Below are positions 49,706-60,706 of a stretch of 64,000 nucleotides of DNA, one piece after another. The stretch lies in assembly GCF_029784155.1 (NCBI RefSeq), contig NC_073692.1, forward strand, positions 23,274,444 to 23,338,443. Direction: 5' to 3'. The DNA is from Uranotaenia lowii (Eukaryota > Arthropoda > Insecta > Diptera > Culicidae). The position numbers and the translations under genes are program-made. The notes beneath the pieces are model-generated. The model ran no database searches. It saw nothing but the letters and a program-made list of their open reading frames with translations, and was not told the DNA's origin. The stretch's first letter is position 1. Each line of letters starts with the position of its first letter.

Positions 49706-50200
49706 AGGTTGCCAGAATTTTTTTCACTCCCATCCGGGCCTAGCAATTCCGGGCATTTTTTCAAAAAAACCTAGCAAAATCCGGGCATGGATTTCAATTT
49801 TTCAAATCCAAAAACCGGGCAAAAACCGGGCAAAATTTAGGTGTTATTATACATAAAAGCAAAGAAAAAATGCAAAAAATATGAAATTAATATTTTATTA
49901 ATGTAATTGCAGACTTTCAAAAACTTTTTGGAACACTTAAATATTTAAAGGTTTATAAAAGTAAATCAGCGATATTATTTGAAACAACCGTTGAAAATTT
50001 CCATACCGTTAATCGATTTTGCTGAAACTTACTCAAAAACTTTGATTTTTTTTGGTTTCTTTGTAAAAATTGTAAAAAAATCCGGGCAATATCCGGACTT
50101 TTTTCACAATATCCGGGCAACCGGGCCGGACCGGACTTTCTCGAAATTTTGCATCAAATATCCGGGCAAACCCGGATAAAACCGGGCAATCTGGCAAGCT
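49706..50200. mobile_element. CCCGGAT-rich TIR MITE, copy 4 (nested)
   Basis: Left AGGTTGCCAGAAT, right GGGCAATCTGGCAAGCT, flanked by TA. The ATCCGGGCA motif is repeated in the orientation opposite to copy 3. Together these copies show the family can sit in either direction inside one hAT-like element. Confidence 0.85.
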
Positions 50201-50570
50201 TAATCTATCCGGTCATTTTTTTTAATTAGAGAATTTTAGTTGGTGATGAGGGTTTAAAAAAAAATGAGAATTAAATTTTACATTTCGCAGCTTAAATCAG
50301 AGTTTCCATTTCTAAGAAATTTCTATACGCTTCCCCAATGTATGCACGTATTTGATTACCAACTTTTATTTGAAGATACCAGAAACTATGTTCTACGCAG
50401 ACAACATGGCTATTTGAAGATAATATACTGCACTCATCTCCAGTTTTTTTTTAACACATTTGAGAGGTTTTGTATTTTCTGGGTAGCATTTTAAAAAATC
50501 GAATTATAGGGGCCCACCGAAAAAAATTGCCCCGGGCCCCCCGATGGCTTAATCCGGCCCTGCCAGCACT

Positions 50571-52416
50571 AGATACTAAGATTTTTTTTTTAAATTCTTA
50601 GCTGCTTGTTAATTAAGCAAAAAATTAAGCTTATGAATAGTCAAAACCAAAAATCAAAGACCGACTTCATTTCAAGCTTATTAGAATTTTCAGGATTATT
50701 TAATGTGCAAAAATTTCTTCTTCTATACAAATTTCCATACAAAATTGAAACGCGTTGCGCTAACTCAGAAATCAACCAAATTATCTCAAATTGTACACTG
50801 TCGCTTGGTGACTCAGAAGGCATAAAAAAAACAAATGGAAGCAATAAGTCATCATTTGCAGCGGTCTATTGTTCATTGTTTAAACCACTTACAGCAAACC
50901 GTGAAACTCTTAATTTTTGTTGACTTGTTTTTGCCTTCATTAACATTATTTCAAGGCAAATTTGTTCATTAAGGTGAAAGTGGCTATCTTCACTATTCCT
51001 AAGTTCACGATTTCTATAAACAATTTAACAAAATATGTTACGATTGAGGGTGATGTGTGTAAAATAACAAAAATACAGTGCACTTTTTTCTGTAAATAAT
51101 AAAAAAAAATTGACAGGGAGGTGTGGAACGCAAGTGTGTTTTGCAACCACTTCTTCTGATTACCAGTGACACTAACATCATTTGCTAGTTTTCTTGTAGT
51201 TCAAAAATGGTAAATTTTGAGTAAAAAGAAACAACAACCAAACGAAATGAAATTTCCAGAAAATGCTTCCAATCTTTTTTTAAAGAAATTTATCCCAGGC
51301 CATTTTTCTTCGCATTAAGGTAATACTTTAGATCGAGGACCCACGCAAAACACCAGGAAAGTGCCAAATATTTTTGTTTTTCGTAAAGTGGATTCTTAAA
51401 ACAACACAATTTTCTCTTCGAAAGTCAAACATTTTATTGGGATTTTTTTTGAAAAACAAAACAGTTATTTAAAGATAAAACGACAAAAATGTTGTTGATA
51501 TGCTGGATTTTTTTACCCGTCAGCTGAAAATCTTGAATACTCATGATTGAAATACAAAGAACGAATGAAATGTTTCAAGCCAAAAGAGTTCTATTCGAAG
51601 GGTTCCATTAACGATAAAGCTCACTCATCAATATTCAGCGGGCTTCCAAATTAACTTAATTAGTACTCTGGATGGTGTAAATTTGTAATCGACGAGAGAT
51701 TCTGCTTGGTGGTGATAGAACATTGGCGTTTTTTTGTTGTTGTGATGTTACCCTCTCCAAATCGCTGACAAATGCTCAACAATTGCTGCCAGCCATTTTC
51801 CCAGAGCGGGTGGGAGACAATTTTTTATCAGCATAATTAATTGTCAATTTGTCGCTCTGTTGCTCGAGTCTGGCTAAGTTCTCGATCCGGTGTGGGAGTT
51901 TTTTCCCTATTGGTGTTGTTATTCGGTTGTTTCGGTTTTGGCATGTGTTGTTTATGTATGATTGTTTTTCGCTTATCCTCCTATATCAACACAGTCTGGG
52001 AGTTGTTTTGACGTTGTGTATGTTTTTTGGCCCTGGCTGAGGTCAGATTTTAGGGATGCCAACCTAGAGAGGGTGGGATGAATCTCATCAACTGAGTGTG
52101 ATTTAAATTGATGTCACCACCAAAGCAAATTATTTGGTTATCCATCCCGAGGGGAGCTTATTAATTGCATTCTGTGCTAATGGGAAATAGTGGAGAACTT
52201 CGTTCATTCTAAAAGCATACTCGAACTATGCTGTTAACTTTGTATCCAGTACAAAAAAAACTTTAGTTGACAACAACAGAATTTAAATAAAATTATTGAA
52301 TTATGCCAAACATAAAATATCCATTCAATAAAATAGTCAGAAATCCCAAAATACTGAATTGGAAGATATTCATATTATGTTTCAATCGGCAATTTGTAAA
52401 TAAAAATTATATAAAA
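50571..52416. other. LINE 3' trace, a TIR-element end, then unrecognised intron
   Basis: The first tens of bases continue the LINE after the hAT-like insertion. At about 50690-50890 the terminal region of the 43.2-kb TIR element recurs (CCATACAAAATTGAAACGCG, TTGCGCTAACTCAG, TTGCAGCGGTCTATTG). From 50900 to the satellite nothing is recognised. Confidence 0.5.
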
Positions 52417-55400
52417 ATGACAAAAACGACAAAAATGACAAAAACGACAAAAATGACAAAAATGACAAAAATGACAAAAATGACAAAAATGACAAAAATG
52501 ACAAAAATGACAAAAATGACAAAAATGACAAAAATGACAAAAATGACAAAAATGACAAAAATGACAAAAATGACAAAAATGACAAAAATGACAAAAATGA
52601 CAAAAATGACAAAAATGACAAAAATGACAAAAATGACAAAAATGACAAAAATGACAAAAATGACAAAAATGACAAAAATGACAAAAATGACAAAAATGAC
52701 AAAAATGACAAAAATGACAAAAATGACAAAAATGACAAAAATGACAAAAATGACAAAAATGACAAAAATGACAAAAATGACAAAAATGACAAAAATGACA
52801 AAAATGACAAAAATGACAAAAATGACAAAAATGACAAAAATGACAAAAATGACAAAAATGACAAAAATGACAAAAATGACAAAAATGACAAAAATGACAA
52901 AAATGACAAAAATGACAAAAATGACAAAAATGACAAAAATGACAAAAATGACAAAAATGACAAAAATGACAAAAATGACAAAAATGACAAAAATGACAAA
53001 AATGACAAAAATGACAAAAATGACAAAAATGACAAAAATGACAAAAATGACAAAAATGACAAAAATGACAAAAATGACAAAAATGACAAAAATGACAAAA
53101 ATGACAAAAATGACAAAAATGACAAAAATGACAAAAATGACAAAAATGACAAAAATGACAAAAATGACAAAAATGACAAAAATGACAAAAATGACAAAAA
53201 TGACAAAAATGATAAAAATGATAAAAATGACAAAAATGACAAAAATGACAAAAATGACAAAAATGACAAAAATGACAAAAATGACAAAAATGACAAAAAT
53301 GACAAAAATGACAAAAATGACAAAAATGACAAAAATGACAAAAATGACAAAAATGACAAAAATGACAAAAATGACAAAAATGACAAAAATGACAAAAATG
53401 ACAAAAATGACAAAAATGACAAAAATGACAAAAATGACAAAAATGACAAAAATGACAAAAATGACAAAAATGACAAAAATGACAAAAATGACAAAAATGA
53501 CAAAAATGACAAAAATGACAAAAATGACAAAAATGACAAAAATGACAAAAATGACAAAAATGACAAAAATGACAAAAATGACAAAAATGACAAAAATGAC
53601 AAAAATGACAAAAATGACAAAAATGACAAAAATGACAAAAATGACAAAAATGACAAAAATGACAAAAATGACAAAAATGACAAAAATGACAAAAATGACA
53701 AAAATGACAAAAATGACAAAAATGACAAAAATGACAAAAATGACAAAAATGACAAAAATGACAAAAATGACAAAAATGACAAAAATGACAAAAATGACAA
53801 AAATGACAAAAATGACAAAAATGACAAAAATGACAAAAATGACAAAAATGACAAAAATGACAAAAATGACAAAAATGACAAAAATGACAAAAATGACAAA
53901 AATGACAAAAATGACAAAAATGACAAAAATGACAAAAATGACAAAAATGACAAAAATGACAAAAATGACAAAAATGACAAAAATGACAAAAATGATAAAA
54001 ATGATAAAAATGACAAAAATGACAAAAATGACAAAAATGACAAAAATGACAAAAATGACAAAAATGACAAAAATGACAAAAATGACAAAAATGACAAAAA
54101 TGACAAAAATGACAAAAATGACAAAAATGACAAAAATGACAAAAATGACAAAAATGACAAAAATGACAAAAATGACAAAAATGACAAAAATGACAAAAAT
54201 GACAAAAATGACAAAAATGACAAAAATGACAAAAATGACAAAAATGACAAAAATGACAAAAATGACAAAAATGACAAAAATGACAAAAATGACAAAAATG
54301 ACAAAAATGACAAAAATGACAAAAATGACAAAAATGACAAAAATGACAAAAATGACAAAAATGACAAAAATGACAAAAATGACAAAATGACAAAAATGAC
54401 AAAAATGACAAAAATGACAAAAATGACAAAAATGACAAAAATGACAAAAATGACAAAAATGACAAAAATGACAAAAATGACAAAAATGACAAAAATGACA
54501 AAAATGACAAAAATGACAAAAATGACAAAAATGACAAAAATGACAAAAATGACAAAAATGACAAAAATGACAAAAATGACAAAAATGACAAAAATGACAA
54601 AAATGACAAAAATGACAAAAATGACAAAAATGACAAAAATGACAAAAATGACAAAAATGACAAAAATGACAAAAATGACAAAAATGACAAAAATGACAAA
54701 AATGACAAAAATGACAAAAATGACAAAAATGACAAAAATGACAAAAATGACAAAAATGACAAAAATGACAAAAATGACAAAAATGACAAAAATGACAAAA
54801 ATGACAAAAATGACAAAAATGACAAAAATGACAAAAATGACAAAAATGACAAAAATGACAAAAATGACAAAAATGACAAAAATGACAAAAATGACAAAAA
54901 TGACAAAAATGACAAAAATGACAAAAATGACAAAAATGACAACAAAAATGACAAAAATGACAAAAATGACAAAAATGACAAAAATGACAAAAATGACAAA
55001 AATGATAAAAATGACAACAATGACAACAATGACAACAATGACAAAAATGACAAAAATGACAAAAATGACAAAAATGACAAAAATGACAAAAATGACAAAA
55101 ATGACAAAAATGACAAAAATGACAAAAATGACAAAAATGACAAAAATGACAAAAATGACAAAAATGACAAAAATGACAAAAATGACAAAAATGACAAAAA
55201 TGACAAAAATGACAAAAATGACAAAAATGACAAAAATGACAAAAATGACAAAAATGACAAAAATGACAAAAATGACAAAAATGACAAAAATGACAAAAAT
55301 GACAAAAATGACAAAAATGACAAAAATGACAAAAATGACAAAAATGACAAAAATGACAAAAATGACAAAAATGACAAAAATGACAAAAATGACAAAAATG

Positions 55401-58320
55401 ACAAAAATGACAAAAATGACAAAAATGACAAAAATGACAAAAATGACAAAAATGACAAAAATGACAAAAATGACAAAAATGACAAAAATGACAAAAATGA
55501 CAAAAATGACAAAAATGACAAAAATGACAAAAATGACAAAAATGACAAAAATGACAAAAATGACAAAAATGACAAAAATGACAAAAATGACAAAAATGAC
55601 AAAAATGACAAAAATGACAAAAATGACAAAAATGACAAAAATGACAAAAATGACAAAAATGACAAAAATGACAAAAATGACAAAAATGACAAAAATGACA
55701 AAAATGACAAAAATGACAAAAATGACAAAAATGAGAAAAATGACAAAAATAACAAAAATGACAAAAATGACAAAAATGACAAAAATGACAAAAATGACAA
55801 AAATGACAAAAATGACAAAAATGACAAAAATGACAAAAATGACAAAAATGACAAAAATGACAAAAATGACAAAAATGACAAAAATGACAAAAATGACAAA
55901 AATGACAAAAATGACAAAAATGACAAAAATGACAAAAATGACAAAAATGACAAAAATGACAAAAATGACAAAAATGACAAAAATGACAAAAATGACAAAA
56001 ATGACAAAAATGACAAAAATGACAAAAATGACAAAAATGACAAAAATGACAAAAATGACAAAAATGACAAAAATGACAAAAATGACAAAAATGACAAAAA
56101 TGACAAAAATGACAAAAATGACAAAAATGACAAAAATGACAAAAATGACAAAAATGACAAAAATGACAAAAATGACAAAAATGACAAAAATGACAAAAAT
56201 GACAAAAATGACAAAAATGACAAAAATGACAAAAATGACAAAAATGACAAAAATGAGAAAAATTACAAAAATTACAAAAATTACAAAAATTACAAAAATT
56301 ACAAAAATTACAAAAATTACAAAAATTACAAAAATTACAAAAATTACAAAAATTACAAAAATTACAAAAATTACAAAAATTACAAAAATTACAAAAATTA
56401 CAAAAATTACAAAAATTACAAAAATTACAAAAATTGCAAAAATTACAAAAATTACAAAAATTACAAAAATTACAAAAATTACAAAAATTACAAAAATTAC
56501 AAAAATGACAAAAATGACAAAAATGACAAAAATGACAAAAATGACAAAAATGACAAAAATGACAAAAATGACAAAAATGACAAAAATTACAAAAATTACA
56601 AATATTACAAAAATTACAAAAATTACAAAAATTACAAAAATGACAAAAATTACAAAAATTACAAAAATAACAAAAATTACAAAAATTACAAAAATTACAA
56701 AAATTACAAACATTACAAAAATTACAAAAATTACAAAAATTACAAAAATAACAAAAATTACAAAAATTACAAAAATTACAAAAATTACAAAAATTACAAA
56801 AATTACAAAAATTACAAAAATTACAAAAATTACAAAAATTACAAAAATTACAAAAATTACAAAAATTACAAAAATTACAAAAATTACAAAAATTACAAAA
56901 ATAACAAAAATTACAAAAATTACAAAAATTACAAAAATTACAAAAATTACAAAAATGACAAAAATTACAAAAATTACAAAAATTACAAAAATAACGAAAA
57001 TTACAAAAATTACAAAAATTACAAAAATTACAAAAATTACAAAAATTACAAAAATTACAAAAATTACAAAAATTACAAAAATTACAAAAATGACAAAAAT
57101 TACAATAATTTCAAAAATTACAAAAATTACAAAAATTACAATAATTTCAAAAATTACAAAAATTACAAAGATTACCAAAATTATAAAAATTACAAAAATT
57201 ACAAAAATTACAAAAATTACAAAAATTACAAAAATTACAAAAATTACAAAAATTACAAAAATTACAAAAATTACAAAAATTACAAAAATTACAAAAATTA
57301 CAAAAATTACAAAAATTACAAAAATTACAAAAATTACAAAAATTACAAAAATTACAAAAATTACAAAAATTACAAAAATTACAAAAATTACAAAAATTAC
57401 AAAAATTACAAAAATTACAAAAATTACAAAAATTACAAAAATTACAAAAATTACAAAAATTACAAAAATTACAAAAATTACAAAAATTACAAAAATTACA
57501 AAAATTACAAAAATTACAAAAATTACAAAAATTACAAAAATTACAAAAATTACAAAAATTACAAAAATTACAAAAATTACAAAAATTACAAAAATTACAA
57601 AAATTACAAAAATTACAAAAATTACAAAAATTACAAAAATTACAAAAATTACAAAAATTACAAAAATTACAAAAATTACAAAAATTACAAAAATTACAAA
57701 AATTACAAAAATTACAAAAATTACAAAAATTACAAAAATTACAAAAATTACAAAAATTACAAAAATTACAAAAATTACAAAAATTACAAAAATTACAAAA
57801 ATTACAAAAATTACAAAAATTACAAAAATTACAAAAATTACAAAAATTACAAAAATTTCAAAAATTACAAAAATTACAAAAATTACAAAATTTACAAAAA
57901 TTACAAAAAATTACAAAAATGACAAAAATTACAAAAATTACAAAAATTATAAAAATTACAAAAATTACAAAAATTACAAAAATTACAAAAATTACAAAAA
58001 TTACAAAAATTACAAAAATTACAAAAATTACAAAAATTACAAAAATAACAAAAATAACAAAAATAACAAAAATAACAAAAATTACAAAAATTACAAAAAT
58101 TACAAAAATTACAAAAATTACAAAAATTACAAAAATTACAAAAATTACAAAAATTACAGAAATGACAAAAATTACAATCATTACAAAAATTACACAAAAA
58201 TGACAAAAAAGGGTCACGAAATTGACACAAAATTTACCCAAAAATGACACAAAAATTACACAAAATTATACAAAAATGACAGAAATATGACACAAAAATG
58301 ACACAAAACGACATAAACAT
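52417..58320 (+). repeat. 9-bp satellite array: GACAAAAAT block then TACAAAAAT block, about 5.9 kb
   Basis: 52417-56254 is about 426 units of GACAAAAAT. The left edge has GACAAAAAC variants. Doublets of GATAAAAAT occur at 53211 and 53994, exactly 783 bp (87 units) apart. A local triplet of GACAACAAT is at 55013-55039. A GAGAAAAAT unit at about 56255 precedes the switch to TACAAAAAT, which runs to about 58190 with a small island of GACAAAAAT units at 56503-56585 and AACAAAAAT variants. After about 58190 the repeat is degenerate up to a hAT-like insertion at 58334. Very long open frames on both strands are artefacts of the 9-bp period. Confidence 0.97.
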
Positions 58321-58333
58321 GATGTATAAATTA

Positions 58334-59154
58334 TAGAGATGTACCGAATATTCGGTCGGCCGAATATTTGGCGCCGAATACCGCCGAAAAACCGTTAAGC
58401 CGAATATTCGGCTCACCGAATAGTTGAGCTAAGTATTCGGCCGAATAAGCCGAATATGCCGAATATCTACTACAGACTTGTAAAATTTTTCAAATGACTT
58501 TGGATAATTTTTTAAATAATTAAAAGTAATGTTGTAAAAGCTACACAATCATTAAAAACTTATGGTTTCAGCAAAACATCTTAGGCCTATCAGCGTATCT
58601 TTCACTGTAGATCTTACAGGAGAATGTGACAAGTATCACTTTATACTTTGATAATAGTTTATTACAGATTTTCTGGATATATTTAAGCTTGCCCATAAAT
58701 CCAGTAAAGATTCCAGAGAAGTCAAATCTGTCCAGGAAGTCCAGATATTGTTTAAACTTCCCGAATTATGTCAGATTATTTGCTGAATCAAGTAAAAAAC
58801 TCAAATTTCTCAAATTTTCAACAGGATTCAACATCACAGGAACGCAATCTCTTTGGGGATAAACGCCCTAGAAGCGACTAGTCATTTGATGTCTTTTCAG
58901 TTATTGGTGACTTCTGGTGAGATCCCTACTTAAAAATTATCATCCGGTAATATCATCTGGTAGAAAATAATCGACTAAAGAACATGAGGGGCATGAATAT
59001 GGAGAAATAGAAAACATGGAAATAATCGCTAAAGTTTATTTTTAATAGAAACTCAATAGAATATTCGGCCGAATATTCGTTTGGCCGAATAGTTGAAAAG
59101 GTCAATATTCGGTATTCGGCCATTCGCCGAATACCACAATTCGGTACATCTCTA
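58334..59154. mobile_element. hAT-like non-autonomous element (CCGAATATTCGG type), 821 bp
   Basis: The left end is TAGAGATGTACCGAAT and the right end ATTCGGTACATCTCTA, flanked by a perfect 8-bp duplication ATAAATTA (58326-58333 and 59155-59162). Both subterminal regions are packed with GCCGAATA/TATTCGGC repeats, which can fold into many small hairpins. No transposase frame (the longest is 78 codons and unlike any domain). The 8-bp duplication supports hAT. Confidence 0.9.
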
Positions 59155-59162
59155 ATAAATTA

Positions 59163-59260
59163 CATAAAATTTTTACAAAAGTTACACAAAATCGACACAA
59201 AATATAACCCAAAAACAAAAACGACAAAATTTAAAAAAAAAATGGCAACCGATTTGCAGT
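59163..59260 (+). repeat. Degenerate right edge of the 9-bp satellite
   Basis: ACAAAAGTTACACAAAATCG, ACACAAAATATAACC and ACAAAAACGACAAAAT continue the worn satellite interrupted by the hAT-like element. Confidence 0.7.
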
Positions 59261-60616
59261 AAAATAAACAAATTTATTTAGTAGCTAATTGACGTTCAAC
59301 AGATTTGAAAACAAACTAATTTACATGGCCTAAAATTACAGAAAATGCCAGAAAATGATAAAAATGACATGTTATAGATTATTCTATTTCAATTAATGAA
59401 ACAGGGATGAATGACATTCTGGTGTTAAAGTCCTTATGATCAAATATATATTTGAAAAAAATTATGAAAGGCAAAATTTCTGTATCTTTAGACATTCCAG
59501 TTTTATTTTATCTGTTTACGAATTGAAATTCAAGCTTTGTTAAGTATTTATAGAATCAGCGTTCCCAAATTACAACCGATCCTTCCAGTCCATTTCACAG
59601 CTAACGATACAATACGATGTTGTCTGTTTTATTTTCCCGAACCCGTCAAATCAAACCTAGATCGAGAAAAAAACAAACGAAACAGACTCCGATGCTTCGT
59701 TGAAAATTTAATCAAATTGTTTCTTTTCAACTTGGCAGATGTCGGAATGGAACCGAACGTTAGGAATTCGGTATTGTTGATTTTTTTTTTTCTGGTGTCG
59801 GTTCCACTTCCGGTCCCTTTTTCGACCCGAAAAAGGCCATCTGAGGTTAGAATCCAAAAAAAAAATTGCGCACTTCAATCAATTTGATGGTTCCTTCATG
59901 GCGACGAGGGCGATGATGGAAATCTATTCACAGCGATGACGATTGATTGGTTTCGATTTATGTTATGACTCTTTATTTTGGTGTTATTTATGCTGCGTAG
60001 ATGTGTTGAGTCATCTTTTTTTTTTTTTATTGAAAACTTGTATATAATCATTACACTGGAACACTACAATACCAACACTGTTTATGATGTAACTCAATTA
60101 ATAAGTTTTAATTGTTTAGGTTAAATTTTCCCCAAACTATCTTCTATCTCTCAAGTTTTCCCTTCGATGTTGTGAATTGAATTTAGTTGATCGTTTTTAT
60201 ATCTGTTGTAACAGTTAGGTGATAATTGTCCGAAGTACCAGTTATTACGTAAATGTCACCACCAAATGTCCCAGCACGATTGTTCGCCGTCCCAATTCCC
60301 TAGTCCTGGTAAAACTAGTTAGTAAGTCAGACGATAAAATGCTATCAAATTTTCACCTTGTACCAGAAAGCATACGAACGATCTCTTCTTCTATTTTTTT
60401 TCTGTTCTTGCTTCATACGTACTTCGCTGGATCTTCTCAACTCTTGCTTCCCATTATGCTGACCACGGGCCAAAATCATCCTTCCAAACTGGTGAACGCG
60501 CGACAAACCACCCACTTTCATTCAACTCGAAATACATACATATGTGGGTCAACATGCCACAATTGAACGAAAATCAATTTGCCTCCGGGCGTCTCACCGA
60601 CTCCTACCTCGGGTAG
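59261..60616. other. Intron leading into a candidate exon
   Basis: Open frames at 59537-59887 and 60219-60566 have no known domain. No repeats recognised. The part just before 60617 reads as coding-like in the exon frame (LPPGVSPTPTSG) back to a stop at 60564, but has no AG earlier than 60615-60616. Confidence 0.4.
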
Positions 60617-60706
60617 ATTGTATCGGTGTCCTGCCCATTCGGATCTTCCGCCTGCGCCTCCCCCGCCACCTCCACCCAACGTTGGCCTTATCGATGGACC
60701 ACCGAG
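60617..60706 (+). CDS. Host gene, proline-rich exon of 29 codons (tentative)
   Basis: The acceptor is CTCGGGTAG, after a moderately C/T-rich tract, and the donor CCGAG|GTTTGT. One leading A completes Gly with the GG of the 41549 exon. The frame then reads LYRCPAHSDL, seven consecutive prolines after PPA, NVGLIDGPP and leaves two bases (AG). Phase agrees with the previous exon. The 5' border is uncertain because the same frame is open and protein-like for about 15 codons upstream. Proline-rich content matches the end of the preceding exon. Confidence 0.55.

Larger units (their letters stand above)
47633..50562. mobile_element. hAT-like element with 8-bp target duplication, 2.9 kb
   Basis: The left end CAAGGCCGGATTAA and right end TTAATCCGGCCCTG are inverted. 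Next to them lie further complementary GGGGCAATTGCCCCGGGCC and GGCCCCCCGA blocks. A perfect 8-bp duplication CCAGCACT flanks the element (47625-47632 and 50563-50570), which is the hAT signature. I see no transposase frame. Two CCCGGAT-rich MITEs are nested inside. Removing the element and one duplication rejoins the LINE trace. Confidence 0.85.

Noticed and set aside
52375..58250. Open frames of 695 to 1598 codons on both strands over the 9-bp array
   Set aside because: The 9-bp period is a multiple of three, so every frame that lacks a stop in one unit is open throughout. The translations are simple three-residue polymers with no splice or promoter context.
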